From contig OX465281.1 of assembly GCA_949987705.1 (NCBI GenBank), positions 167,724,516 to 167,788,515 of the forward strand: 64,000 bases of DNA, given 5' to 3'. The stretch comes from Thereva unica. Taxonomy: Eukaryota; Arthropoda; Insecta; Diptera; Therevidae. Of the stretch, positions 30,669 to 42,277 are shown piece by piece; the stretch's first letter is position 1; each line of letters starts with the position of its first letter. The notes below the pieces were generated by a model that worked only from the letters and a program-made list of their open reading frames with translations, was not told where the DNA came from and ran no database searches. Position numbers and translations under genes: made by a program.

Positions 30669-32057
30669 CACAGTGGGACCAAATCCAAAAAAGCTGGCCA
30701 AAAGTCTAAAAAAAAGTTTATAGATTGCGGTCTTTTTTTTGGGGGGGGGGGGGGGGATGATTCGAGGACACTTCTAATAGTGAGCAATCAGTCACGGAAG
30801 GTTAGATTTTTTTCTACGGACTGAGAAATTGTAGTTGCTACTTTACTCTTTTTGCTTATTTTTAAACGTTAATATTGTGAAAAAAGGTTAACGTTTTCAA
30901 AACGCTATAAAAAATGAAGTAACCAAGCAATCGTGGTCGTGTAAAGTGGAATTTTCTTTGGAAGGTATGTAGAGTATAAAAAAAATTGCACTATAACCAT
31001 TAAGCAAGTATATAATACACAGTAAGCATCTATTACACGTGCTTTTTATGAATTAGGATTGTAAGAATGCGATATATATTGGACAAAAAGTAATATTGTT
31101 CCACTCTGCTCCACTGGAAAACTTGCTGGGCGTTGTTGGTAAAGGTGTATTCCTTCACCTCCAAAAAAATCCGCTGCCCAAAACTGCCCCTACGTGTTTT
31201 AAGGGGTCACATACGTCCAGCACTAGCCCATGGAAATGGTACTTCAATATTGCAAAAATGCGGGACAAGGTTTTATTTTTGGGATGTGTAGGGGGGGTCA
31301 GTGTGAGCTTAAATCTGAGTTTTCGGGATTCTAACCCACTCCCCCCCCAATTTGGCCGCCACCTTGGAAAAGCTGCGCAAATGGTTTTTCCATTATATAT
31401 CTCCGTAACAGTACATCTTACAGAAAATTTGCAAGGGCACATTTTGTTTATAATTAAATTACCTACAATATATTAGCAAGATATTTTTGGGTAAATTTAA
31501 TAATTAAGAAGTTATAAGCCTTAGAACACCAAAATTAGTCACAGTATTTTCTTTTAATGGCTATAGCTCTGAATGTTCGACATCAGAAGATAAAGATACA
31601 ACTTTTACTTGTATTCACAATGATTTTCTTCTGTAATTGCATTCTTAAAAATTCTTATTTTGTTTTTCTAATAAACAATAACTTCCTATTAAAATAACTT
31701 GCTTATAAAAAAATTAATCAAAAGTATTAAACATTATATTAAAACAAATTTTTTGATTTTTTTAAGAGGTTATGTTAACCATATTGAGTCCGCCATTTTG
31801 AAAATCGAAATTTCGACACCGGATTCGTCATCAGCGACCCCGAAAACCTGTAAGTGAGATGTTTTGGTATCATTTACTAAAGTTTTTGACTATTTGGAGG
31901 GGTTATGTTAACCATATTGAGTCCGCCATTTTGAAAATCGAAATTGCGACACCGGATTCGTCATCAGCGACCCCGAAAACCCCCGAGTGTAAAATTTGAG
32001 ATCATTTAATGCACTTTTTGACTTTTAGCCAGCTTTTTTGGATTTGGTTCCACTGTG
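30669..32057. mobile_element. Transib-like non-autonomous element (1,389 bp)
   Basis: Terminal inverted repeats of 38 bp (30669-30706 and 32020-32057) differ at two positions. Each starts CACAGTGG and contains CCAAATCCAAAAAAGCTGG. The element is flanked by a perfect 5-bp direct repeat, CGTCG (30664-30668 and 32058-32062). The CACAGTG ends and GC-rich 5-bp duplication are the Transib signature. No transposase frame is present. The interior holds a T8G16 tract (30733-30756) and a 133-bp tandem duplication next to the right end. hAT is less likely because an 8-bp duplication is absent. Confidence 0.7.
31768..32032 (+). repeat. Tandem duplication of 133 bp inside the Transib-like element
   Basis: Units 31768-31900 and 31901-32032 both begin GGTTATGTTAACCATATTGA and contain CCGGATTCGTCATCAGCGAC. 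The second unit runs into the right terminal repeat. Confidence 0.8.
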
Positions 32058-32085
32058 CGTCGGGCCAAATCGTCCTAATACCTAC

Positions 32086-33452
32086 TAACATTCTTTAAAT
32101 TCATCAACACCAAGAAAAAAACTGATAATTACCCTAACACCATGCAACATGAGAACTCTTTCAGTACCAATCCAACCGAGATTTGCGACATGTTTGCATC
32201 GTTTTTCCTCAAATCTTTCTCGTCTCCTGTTTTTCAACCCGACGAAAAGAATTTCCGACATATTAATCCGATACAGATGTCTCAAAACTTTTCTATATCT
32301 ATAATTAGGGATGAAATCCTGAAACATATTAATGAACTCCCACATGATTTCTCGTCCGGTCCTGACGGTATTCCTCCTGCTATTCTAAAATCCTGTGCAG
32401 AGGCCCTTCTGTCTCCTCTTCTGTGTTTATTTCAAAAATCCCTAATTACAGGGTGCTTCCCAACCTTATGGAAGAATTACGAAGTACGAAATATCTAATT
32501 ATAGACCTATTGCGAAACTATCCTGTATCAATAAACTTTTCGAATCTATTATTTATTCTGCTATCGCCTCAATCTGCAAGAGACTTATCTCAACTAATCA
32601 ACATGGTTTTCTTGCAGCTCGTTCTACTACTACTAATCTACTTCAGTTCTCTTCTCACACAGTTCGAGGCTTTGTTAGCGGCTGCCAAACCGACTGTGTT
32701 TACACTGACTTCAGTAAGGCTTTTGACAAGCTCTCCCACTCTATTATAGCTCTCAAACTGAAAAAAATTGGCTTTCCGCCTGCCCTTATGGTATGGTTCC
32801 AGTCGTACTTAGCCGACAGAACTTACCAGGTTTTATTCTGCTGTGATAAATCTAGAAACATCGAAGCGTCATCTGGAGTCCCGCAAGGTAGTCACCTCGA
32901 CCCTCTTCTTTTTATTCTTTCAATTGATGACGTTGCTGCCTTGTTAAAGAACTGTCAAATCCTTATTTACGCTGATGACATTAAACTCTACCGTTATGTA
33001 AGAAGTATTGAGGATTGCAAATTTTTACAAGTTGACCTGAACACATTCTATTCTTGGTGTTCCAAAAACAACCTGGTACTCAATATTAGTAAGTGTGAGG
33101 TCATGACTTTTTGCAGGAAACGTGGTCCACTGACTTATGACTACACTTTGCTTAACAACACACTTTCCCGAGTTAACTCTGTGATCGATCTGGGGGTCAG
33201 GTTTGAAAGTAAGATGGATTTTTCCACCCACATTAATTATATTTCCTCCAAGGGTAGTTCAGTCCTAGGTTTTATAAAAAGGTGGTCTAAGGAATTCAAC
33301 AGCCCCCTCACCACTAAGCATTTGTACATATCCTTAGCGAGGCCTTTACTCGAATACGCCTCCCAGGTATGGTCTCTTCAATACTCCTCCCAACTTGGAA
33401 GAGTCGAATCGGTTCAAAGAAAATTCGTACGTTTCGTACTCAGTCATCTCCC
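32086..33452 (+). pseudogene. Family B-type retrotransposon ORF2, 5' part of a split copy
   Basis: Starting near FFKFINTKKK, the reading covers SGPDGIPPAILKSCAEALL, then shifts frame near 32470 through a damaged QHGF / VYTDFSKAFDK region. It continues in frame at 32788-33452 with WFQSYLADRTYQV, SGVPQGSHLDPLLF, the catalytic YADDIKLY and a C-terminal part ending VESVQRKFVRFVLSHLP. The closest relative in this window is the ORF2 at 57964-60795. The endonuclease is missing. The frame is broken at 33453 by the family C insertion and resumes at 37299. Confidence 0.8.
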
Positions 33453-33647
33453 AGTGTGATGCCTACAATAGAGTAGACGTGCGATATTTTTGCTCCGAGT
33501 TTTCCGCTATTACCGTTGTATTTCCGAGCCTTTTTAGTCTGTCCACCGAGAGTTTTGCTTTAATAGCAGGCGTTTTTGATATTCTAAATTTTGCGAGTTC
33601 GCGATCACAAATAAAGACCGGCATCTAATTTGGTTTCATTCCTTGAT

Positions 33648-34409
33648 ATGTCTTCAGGCGAGGCACGGACAGTTCGTCGTACACCCAGAGGTGAGGACGC
33701 ATCGGCATACATGTCAACACAGTTTCTAGAATTCCAGAAAACTGTCTCCAGCACTATTGACTCCATCAAGAAGTCACTTAAATCACTGGAGTGCAACCAG
33801 AAGAATGCTACTGAAGCTCTGAAGGCGATTAATCTGCAGCTGACCAGCCTAGACAAAACATATGCGGAGAAGCTTGGAAAGATCCAAGCTGATGTCGATA
33901 ATCTCTCCATGAACCAGCGTAACATCGAGAGGAAATTGCGCTCGAGAGACCTTATAATAACTGGTATCCCCAGAGTAAAAAATGAAAAAAAAAACGATGA
34001 TGTACACGCAATCTACAATAAAATTGCAAATAAAATCGGCCATAACACCAGTCCCTACACAGGCGTTTTTAGGATCCGTACGAAATCCGATCACAACGGT
34101 GCGCCGTTGGTTGTGAAATTCTCTTTTCAAACTGAGAAAATTTCCTTTTACAAGAAATATAGAGCGCACTCACCCACACTTCTGGATATTAATGTGTCGG
34201 ACAGTTCCACTAGATTTTACGTCAACCAGTCTCTGACATCCCATGATAGACTGATTTTCCTGCGAGCCCGACGCTTGAAGGCGGATGGAAGACTATTCCA
34301 TGCATACGTGGTCAATGGCAAAGTATTTGTCAAAGCCAGTGCAGATAGCTCCTCCATATGGATTGATGATGCGTCGACTCTGGATACTCTTGTGGAGCAG
34401 AATAAATAA
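33648..34409 (+). CDS. Family C ORF1 protein (coiled coil plus RRM-like)
   Basis: 253 codons from the ATG of MSSGEARTVRRTPRG. An upstream in-frame TTG is unlikely to be the start. A coiled coil spans about residues 25-95 (TIDSIKKSLKSLECNQKNAT, LTSLDKTYAEKLGKI). It is followed by RDLIITGIPRV and FRIRTKSDHNGAPLVVKFSF, the layout of an ORF1p with an RNA-recognition-like domain, and a C-terminal segment with FLRARRLKADGRLFHAYV. It would bind element RNA and act as a chaperone. The frame is intact, unlike ORF2 downstream. Confidence 0.75.
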   Translation: MSSGEARTVRRTPRGEDASAYMSTQFLEFQKTVSSTIDSIKKSLKSLECNQKNATEALKAINLQLTSLDKTYAEKLGKIQADVDNLSMNQRNIERKLRSRDLIITGIPRVKNEKKNDDVHAIYNKIANKIGHNTSPYTGVFRIRTKSDHNGAPLVVKFSFQTEKISFYKKYRAHSPTLLDINVSDSSTRFYVNQSLTSHDRLIFLRARRLKADGRLFHAYVVNGKVFVKASADSSSIWIDDASTLDTLVEQNK

Positions 34410-34527
34410 TGACGTATGCTTTGATTTGTTTTTGTGTTTAATTTATCAAGTTTCTTTTTTTTTTCATTCGTTTTTATTTTTCTTCAGTTTAATCTTTCAA
34501 ATTTTTAATAGATAAGTCAAATTTCTG

Positions 34528-37077
34528 TCGCCATTTACTTTAAAGCTGGCATATCGTATAGACTTGCAGCTTCATCAAATGATGGAGTCGAATTTATTTT
34601 TGCTGAATTATTTGGGGGTGAAAACAAGTGCCTCATAGGAGCTATTTATAAGCCTCCCGGAATTTCTAATCTAGAACCGCTGTATTCCTGTATTGAAAGG
34701 TTAGGATGTTGTTGCCCTCATATTATTCTTTGTGGAGACTTTAATTTGAATGTTCTTAACCCGAATAATTTAGCCAGCGACTTCTTTTCGATCTTAAATT
34801 CGTACTCTCTATCAATCGTTAATACTGCTCCAACTCATTTCACTGGGTCCTGTTCCTCTTTACTAGATTACTTTATAGTTAATAATATAAACCTTGCAAC
34901 CTTTTCAAATCAAATATCTGTTCCTGGAGTCTCTGACCATGACCTCATCTTCTTTAATTATAACATTTTTCCTACTTCAGAAAATTTTACTAAGCCACAC
35001 TATTTTAGAAATTTCAGAAATCTCGACCGCGTCAGCTTACTAGCTGAAGCGTCCTCACTCGACTGGAGTAATATATATTCAATGCCAGACGTTAATGCTT
35101 AGGTTGAACACTTCAACAAACTCAGCCTATATCTTCTAGACAAATACGTGCCGTTAAATTACTACAGATTACTACAAAGGTGTGTCCTTGGTTTTCGCCT
35201 ATAATTGAATCCCTGTTTCGACAGCGTGACAAAGCCTACGTTCACTGGAAAAAGTGCAAATCGAATGAAAACTGGACCAAATTCCGCTCGCCAGAAATCG
35301 TACTACGAACGCAATAAAAAAAGCCAAATCGGACTATTACACAGCCAAACTTGATGCTAATTTACCCCCTCAAGTGCTTTGGAAGAACCTTCGCAACATC
35401 GGAGTTACCGGCAAACATCTATTACAAGTTGACATTGACCCCACTGTTCTTAACAACTTTTTTACGTCTGTTGGCTCTGCTTCCAGCGGCAACAGTGACA
35501 TAGTCAACTCAGCTTCAATATCAGAATCCTCCAGTAGTTTCTCCTGTGTCGTTTCGAACATCGTTTCCGATTCCGATTTTTGTTTTATGAGAGTGTCAGA
35601 GGAGAACGTCATTTCTGTCATCAACTCTATTAGATCAAATGCAGTCGGCGTTGACGGCATTAGTTTAAAATTTCTTGGAATTATTCTTCCCTCCATACTT
35701 CCTTTTCTCACCCACATTTTTAACTCCTGTCTAACGTCCTCTACTTTCCCATCTTTGTGGAAGAAAGCAAAAGTTACTCCAATTCCTAAAAAATCCAACG
35801 CCTCTCTTCCACAGGACTTCCGACCCATTAGTATCCTTTCTTGCCTCTCCAAAACTCTGGAAAAGTTAATGTACATTCAAATGGTCCAATACCTTGAATC
35901 TAATTCCTTTTTAACGGAATTCCAGCATGGCTTTAGGAAGAACCACAGTTGCAGTACTGCCCTCCTAAAATTAACTGATGATCTACGCCTGAACATTGAT
36001 CATGATCATTTAACCATTCTCACACTGCTGGACTTCTCGAAAGCTTTCGACTCTGTAAATCATACGCTTTTATGCCAGAAAATATCTTCTCAATTCAACT
36101 TCTCATCGTCCGCTGTCCGTCTTATTTGGAATTTCATAAGCGGTAGATCTCAAAAGGTTTGCACAGACAATTATGAGTCCAGTTTCTCACTCCTATCTAA
36201 GGGCGTACCTCAAGGTTCTATACTTAATGATCTCCCAAATAACTGAATTTTTGTAAAGCCCTGTTGTACGCGGACGATGTTCAAATCTACCTTAGCTGCC
36301 GACTTGGCATGATTGAGGATTGTATTTGGCGAATCAATAAAGACCTCGAGGCGATTTCAGGGTGGGCGAGAGGGAATAGATTGCAACTAAACCCTGACAA
36401 GTCTCAAGCAATAGTCATATCTAAAAATGTTATAAATACCAATGGATTCCCTGCAGTATTATTAAACCGTAATATCATTCCGTTTTGTGATAAGGTAAAG
36501 AGTCTGGGGGGTTTTCTGAATAAGAATTTAACATTGTCGGATCATATTAACTATATAATTGGCAAGGTCTATAGCAGTCTACGAAAACTTTGGTGTACGT
36601 CGAACTTTATACCACTCCATACTCGCTCAAAGCTTGCTAAATCTCTTTTAATGCCCTTAATAACATATAGTGATGTAATCTTCTGTAAACTCGATTCATT
36701 CTCCCAGCTGAAATTGAATGTAGCATTCAATTCTATTGTCCGATAAGTTTATAAAATCCGCTGATTCGATCACGTTTCATCATATTCTCAAGATTTCCTT
36801 GGTTGTTCTTTCTCGACATATCTTAAAATTCGGCTTATCGTATTCCTCTATAAACTCCTCGTTTCGGGTAAACCGCAATGTCTCCGAGAAAAACTCACAT
36901 TCCTTCAATCTACTAGAACTAATAATTTACTTATGCCCCATTACTCGTGCTTACAATCTAAACGCTTATTTTTCGTTCACGTCACTAGTTTGTGGAATTC
37001 TCTACCTGTAGATGTTAAGCGAGCTGGTGCTGTAGGGAAGTTCAGAAGGCAACTTATTGTTAATTTTTCAGCCCCCT
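34528..37077 (+). pseudogene. Family C ORF2 (endonuclease-reverse transcriptase), damaged
   Basis: The first readable part is VAIYFKAGISYRL, then IGAIYKPPG, CGDFNLNVL and SDHDLIFF. Roughly the first 80 residues of the endonuclease, including the ETWL catalytic box, are absent because of a deletion just after ORF1. A stop lies at 35100 and frame changes at 35140-35370. The RT is readable at 35374-36246 (VGVDGISLKFL, PIPKKSNASLP, FRPISILSCLSKTLEKL, TLLDFSKAFDSVNH, GVPQGSIL). A deletion then removes the GPLLF-type residues before NDLP, and the frame shifts to LLYADDVQIYL at 36258. The C-terminus runs to about 37077 through one more frameshift (near 36740). Confidence 0.8.
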
Positions 37078-37298
37078 AATTCAGTCAATTTAGACAGTAA
37101 AGAAGTAGTCATTTTAAATTTTCAAGTTTTTCTGTTTTTTTTTTCTCTTTCTTTGTTGTCTCATTTAAAGTAATGTAGGTTACCACATTTTCCATATAAT
37201 TAACATCTCCTTTGGCCTATGTACATATGTAAAGGCTTGCTCTTATTTGTTCAATATGTTTTTCTTTCTTTAAATAAATAAAATAAATAAAATCTCCC

Positions 37299-37627
37299 TT
37301 GGGATGACCCACGCATCCTTCCGCCTTATGAAAACAGGCTTAAACTACTCAACTTAAGCTCCCTACATAAACGTCGTGAAGTTGCAGACGTCATATTTGT
37401 TCAATGACAAGGTAGACTCAGGTTTCTTACGAAGCTAAGTGGCATTCAGAGTGAGTAATTATAGTTTGAGGGGTGTACCTCTCCTGCATACTAACTCCTC
37501 TAATACCAATTATGGCAAGTACGAACCTGTTCATCGCATGCTTATTAACGTTAATAGAAATATTAGGGTTTTTAGCATGCTTACAAGTGAAGAGGCTCTC
37601 AAAAAGAGTCTTCTTAATGTGACGTGA
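37299..37627 (+). pseudogene. Family B-type ORF2, 3' part of the split copy
   Basis: Directly after the second ATCTCCC, the frame reads WDDPRILPPYENRLKLLNLS and LHKRREVADVIF, the conserved C-terminal region of the ORF2 interrupted at 33452. After a small disruption it continues as FRVSNYSLRGVPLL, TNYGKYEPVHRM and LLNVT, ending at a TGA at about 37625. The last codons are included in the 2.8-kb duplicated unit and so occur again at 40333-40433. Confidence 0.75.
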
Positions 37628-38718
37628 GTCCTTGGTGTACCCACTCCCTCTTTGTTGTAGCACGCTTCCTTGTTAGAGTGTTTTAGTACTTATATTTATT
37701 TCTATATGTTTGCATGTCTCAGCCGAGCCCACGTGGTCGTGGTAAATTTTTCTCAGCCCAGCTGGGAAGTGCGCCTTCTGCATAAGAAGGGAAACTCTAT
37801 TATTATTAAAAACTGCTTAATACAAGAAACAATACAGAAACAAGCTGCGGAGCAGAAAGACGTCTGGAGGAAGAAGCTGATGGAGGCCAAGACTCGAATT
37901 GGGTTGTACAGCCATCGAAGAAGAAGTAGACTGATATGATTAAAATCGAAACCCAAATATTCATATGAGTAAAGAATCGAGTACCGATTCTGTATCCCTA
38001 ATCAGGGCATACCACCAGATACCCGTGGGCTATAAAGTTTTGCACAAAACGGAGGTTGATCAAATTTTTGAGAATACCTTTTGGGGTAAAAATGGAGCTA
38101 CGATTTTCTTTAAAATTCAGTAATGATAAGTTGGAGGCCATTCAAGTTACATCCCAAAAACCCAAAAACCAACCAAGAATTGTCCTTCAACGTTACAAAA
38201 ATACGATATAAATGTTACCCAGATTAAACATATCTTTGGAAGGCACAATTAACTTTCTAGTTACATATATGGAATATGAGACCATAATAAGCACCATAGC
38301 ACCATAACAAGAACAGTAAGAATTATTTTATAGTTTACAAAACCTTCATCTTTCAAAAAATTTATATGACTTTTATTATATATTTTCACCAAATATGTTT
38401 TGCAACAGCAGACCCAAATAAGAATGACACCCGTTGGCCAAAAGAAAGTGAAGGAAACTATTAGTAGATAGAGAGGTTCTCGTGGCGTTTTTCGCCACTG
38501 AAAGAAAGAAAGTAAGTATTTCATATCACCATATAGATGCATTTGATTTAAAATTTGATATTAAAATATTAGCAGGTGGTCAGTCACCAGCGAGATAGGG
38601 GAGAACAAGTAGTGTAGTACATATTTAAATATTTCAATACACACGTGCCGTAACTATCTTGGACTGGTGGAAGTGCGATCATAACCTATTCGTGATAGCC
38701 ACTGGAATCTGTCATGGC

Positions 38719-39504
38719 GTGGAACTAAAGGCCGACCCATCCCTACGCATTTTAGGCGTGACATTAGCCAAAGACTTGCGATGGAATGACCACATATTCC
38801 AAATCGCCAAACAAGCATCCCAGTGCTTGGGATTTCTTAAGAGGTGCAAGTTCCTCCTCCAGCCATCGGCCCGTGCTGTTATTTATAAATCCTACATTCG
38901 GCCTCTTCTCGAATATAACTCCCTCGTCTGGGGCGGCGCGTCGATAACCACCTTGGCATGGTTAGATAAGGTCCAAAAAAGGCCCTTAAATTAATTGATG
39001 ATGACCCCGCCTGCTCCACCATCGACCCCTTGAGCCACCGTAGGAATGTAGCTGCACTAACAAAATTTTATCGCTACTATTATAGCGACTGTTCCTCCGA
39101 AATAAACGCTCTCCTGCCTCGACGGTAATCTTATAACCGCAACACCAGATCAGCGCACTCGTCTCCATTCCCTTTACCTACAACTCCCCCTTTCACGCAC
39201 TCAACAAGATATGAATTCGTTTGTAAATAGAACAACTCGACTGTGGAATAATCTCTCCCAGTCAGTATTTCCGAGCTCCTACCACATCAAAGAGTTCAAA
39301 CGCGGGGTTCATCGCCACCTTCTTCAACACCCCTTCACACCCCCATAACCCTTAACCTATTCCCCCACTCCCCCCTAAACCCTTAACCTATTCCCCCCCG
39401 TACTAAGCTTGCTGCTAGACATTGCACCATGACGTGACAAACGACATGACGGACTGGTAGTCCTAAGGGTGATTCCTGAGTTTAGCACTGCCACATAAAA
39501 AAAA
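38719..39504 (+). mobile_element. Family A retrotransposon, copy 4 (short 3' fragment)
   Basis: Begins at VELKADPSL of ORF2, continues through LRWNDHIFQIAKQASQCLGF and LLEYNSLVWGGA, and loses frame at GTCCAAAAAAGG, where one A is missing relative to copy 5. It ends with the 3' UTR and CACATAAAAAAAA. The upstream Met at 38659 reads through unrelated flanking DNA, so the fused frame is not a real gene. Confidence 0.85.
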
Positions 39505-40085
39505 GGGATGGGCTAATAGGATCGGGCCTATCAAGCCAAGAAGTTATCGTGTCCAGGGCTGCATGGCAGTTGGTAGGTTTGGCGCTGTCGTTGAACGATC
39601 TCCTTTGGGCACCGGGCGTACTCAGTTGTGTAATGCCTTATTCTGATATCGAGGCTCTGTCAGGATGAACCTTCCCTTCCTTCCATATTCATGGGACTTT
39701 TGCGGACCAATTAGGCTAAAGAGGACAAAGGCAAGGAGGGCCAGAGTGGAATTAAGCCCCACGGAGCGCACCCGATCCCCGTTTTCGTGAGCTCCTTCCC
39801 TACAGACAAAACAAAGGTAGGAGGGCGGCATAGAGCCGGAGTAGCCAAGAAGCAGACCTAGAGAGTCGCCGCTCTGCCCAAAGTTTCTGGACCCGCCAGA
39901 AAATTAGCAGCACCAGCTCCCTAGAAGAAGGAAAACAATAAAAAAAGGAGAGCGGAGCATGCCCGAGCCCGTTCTCGTGAACCCCTTCCGAAAAGACCGA
40001 AGGCAGGACTGCGGAAGCTTGAACAGTCAAGTGTAAGCGACAAGCCACTAGGCATGCTGTTGAGTTTTGGAATTCACCCTTTTAA
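39505..40085. other. GC-rich unidentified segment, unit 1
   Basis: Immediately after the copy 4 A tail the base composition changes to GC-rich (GGGATGGGCTAATAGGATCG to about GAATTCACCC). Two internal related stretches, GCACCCGATCCCCGTTTTCG (39768) and GCATGCCCGAGCCCGTTCTC (39956), are each followed by TGAGCTCCTTCC or TGAACCCCTTCC. Open frames on the minus strand (39622-39831 and 39800-40048) have no recognisable domain. It could be an untranslated part of another retroelement. I do not recognise it. Confidence 0.4.
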
Positions 40086-41490
40086 AAAAGTAAAGTAAAG
40101 TCCAGTAAAGAAAAAAAAAAAATTACAAAAATCAGTGACCGTAATACAAATGTTTTCACGTTTTAGACGCCTTTGCTCAATTAATATTAAAAGCGTCCTA
40201 AAACTTGAATGAAATTTCAATTTGGCAATCTATATTGAACTCGCCCGAAACGGGTTGACCGATTTTTATGATATTTTTATTTTTTGTGTATATTTGGTAG
40301 GTCTGAGAATAGGTCGTAGGGCATTTTCTATAACCTGTTCATCGCATGCTTATTAACGTTAATAGAAATATTAGGGTTTTTAGCATGCTTACAAGTGAAG
40401 AGGCTCTCAAAAAGAGTCTTCTTAATGTGACGTGAGTCCTTGGTGTACCCACTCCCTCTTTGTTGTAGCACGCTTCCTTGTTAGAGTGTTTTAGTACTTA
40501 TATTTATTTCTATATGTTTGCATGTCTCAGCCGAGCCCACGTGGTCGTGGTAAATTTTTCTCAGCCCAGCTGGGAAGTGCGCCTTCTGCATAAGAAGGGA
40601 AACTCTATTATTATTAAAAACTGCTTAATACAAGAAACAATACAGAAACAAGCTGCGGAGCAGAAAGACGTCTGGAGGAAGAAGCTGATGGAGGCCAAGA
40701 CTCGAATTGGGTTGTACAGCCATCGCAGAAGAAGTAGACTGATATGATTAAAATCGAAACCCAAATATTCATATGAGTAAAGAATCGAGTACCGATTCTG
40801 TATCCCTAATCAGGGCATACCACAAGATACCCGTGGGCTATAAAGTTTTGCACAAAACGGAGGTTGATCAAATTTTTGAGAATACCTTTTGGGGTAAAAA
40901 TGGAGCTACGATTTTCTTTAAAATTCAGTAATAATAAGTTGGAGGCCATTCAAGTTACATCCCAAAAACCCAAAAACCAATGAATGTTACCCAGATTAAA
41001 CATATCTTTGGAAGACACAATTAACTTTCTAGTTACATATATGGAATATGAGACCATAATAAGCACCATAGCACCATAACAAGAACAGTAAGAATTATTT
41101 TATAGTTTACAAAACCTTCATCTTTCAAAAAATTTATATGACTTTTATTATATATTTTCACCAAATATGATTTGCAACAGCAGACCCAAATAAGAATGAC
41201 ACCCGTTGGCCAAAAGAAAGTGAAGGAAACTATTAGTAGATAGAGAGGTTCTCGTGGCGTTTTTCGCCACTGAAAGAAAGAAAGTAAGTATTTCATATCA
41301 CCATATAGATGCATTTGATTTAAAATTTGATATTAAAATATTAGCAGGTGGTCAGTCACCAGCGAGATAGGGGAGAACAAGTAGTGTAGTACATATTTAA
41401 ATATTTCAATACACACGTGCCGTAACTATCTTGGACTGGTGGAAGTGCGATCATAACCTATTCGTGATAGCCACTGGAATCTGTCATGGC

Positions 41491-42277
41491 GTGGAACTAA
41501 AGGCCGACCCATCCCTACACATTTTAGGCGTGACATTAGCCAAAGACTTGCGATGGAATGACCACATATTCCAAATCGCCAAACAAGCATCCCAGTGCTT
41601 GGGATTTCTTAAGAGGTGCAAGTTCCTCCTCCAGCCATCGGCCCGCGCTGTTATTTATAAATCCTACATTCGGCCTCTTCTCGAATATAACTCCCTCGTC
41701 TGGGGCGGCGCGTCGATAACCACCTTGGCATGGTTAGATAAGGTCCAAAAAAAGGCCCTTAAATTAATTGATGACGATACCGCTTGCTCCACCATCGACC
41801 CCTTGAGCCACCGTAGGAATGTAGCTGCACTAACAAAATTTTATCGCTACTATTATAGCGACTGTTCCTCAGAAATAAACGCTCTCCTGCCTCGACGGTA
41901 ATCTTATAACCGCAACACCAGATCAGCGCACTCGTCTCATTCCCTTTACCTACCTCCCCCTTTCACGCACTCAACAAGATATGAATTCGTTTGTAAATAG
42001 AACAACTCGACTGTGGAATAATCTCTCCCAGTCAGTATTTCCGAGCTCCTACCACATCAAAGAGTTCAAACGCGGGGTTCATCGCCACCTTCTTCAACAC
42101 CCCTTCACACCCCCATAACCCTTAACCTATTCCCCCACTCCCCCATAACCCTTAACCTTCCCCCCCCCCCCCGGACTAAGCTTGCTGCTAGACATTGCAC
42201 CATGACGTGACAAACGACATGACGGACTGGTAGTACTAAGGGTGATTCCTGAGTTTAGCACTGCCACATAAAAAAAA
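41491..42277 (+). mobile_element. Family A retrotransposon, copy 5 (duplicate of copy 4)
   Basis: Same 5' truncation point and flanks as copy 4. Here the frame stays open to LLPRR (41899), so the C-terminal RT tail is readable longer (KKALKLIDDDTACSTIDPL). The 3' UTR has a 14-base C tract (42160-42173) and then GGACTAAGCTTGCTGC. Confidence 0.85.

Larger units (their letters stand above)
33453..37291 (+). mobile_element. Family C non-LTR retrotransposon, nested, with 7-bp target duplication
   Basis: ATCTCCC occurs at 33446-33452 directly before AGTGTGATGCC and again at 37292-37298 directly after the AAATAAATAAAATAAATAAA tail. The host frame (family B ORF2) continues across the two copies. The element has a 195-base 5' leader, ORF1, a damaged ORF2 and a 3' UTR of about 210 bases. 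It reaches what looks like a natural 5' end, so it is full-length in outline but carries internal deletions. Motif style suggests a CR1/L2-like group. Confidence 0.85.
37525..40332 (+). repeat. 2.8-kb tandem duplication, unit 1
   Basis: From ACCTGTTCATCGCATGC to ATTTTCTATA, this unit is repeated almost base for base immediately downstream. It contains the end of the split family B ORF2, a non-coding stretch (37630-38718), family A copy 4 and a GC-rich segment. The junctions share only one or two bases, so the duplication looks like a non-homologous tandem event. Small differences (substitutions and indels) show that the two units are not identical. Confidence 0.9.

Noticed and set aside
30669..32057. 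hAT element (ends contain CAGTGG)
   Set aside because: The flanking duplication is 5 bp (CGTCG), not 8 bp, and the inverted repeat begins at CACAGTG.
38261..38542. 93-codon hydrophobic minus-strand frame, repeated at 41033-41314
   Set aside because: Its repetition is explained by the tandem duplication; no recognisable family and no start or splice support.
38659..38994. Chimeric gene fusing a novel N-terminus to reverse transcriptase
   Set aside because: The N-terminal part is just flanking DNA in frame with a 5'-truncated retrotransposon insertion.
41491..42277. Independent insertion of a family A retrotransposon
   Set aside because: Same truncation point and same flanks as 38719-39504: it was copied by the 2.8-kb duplication.
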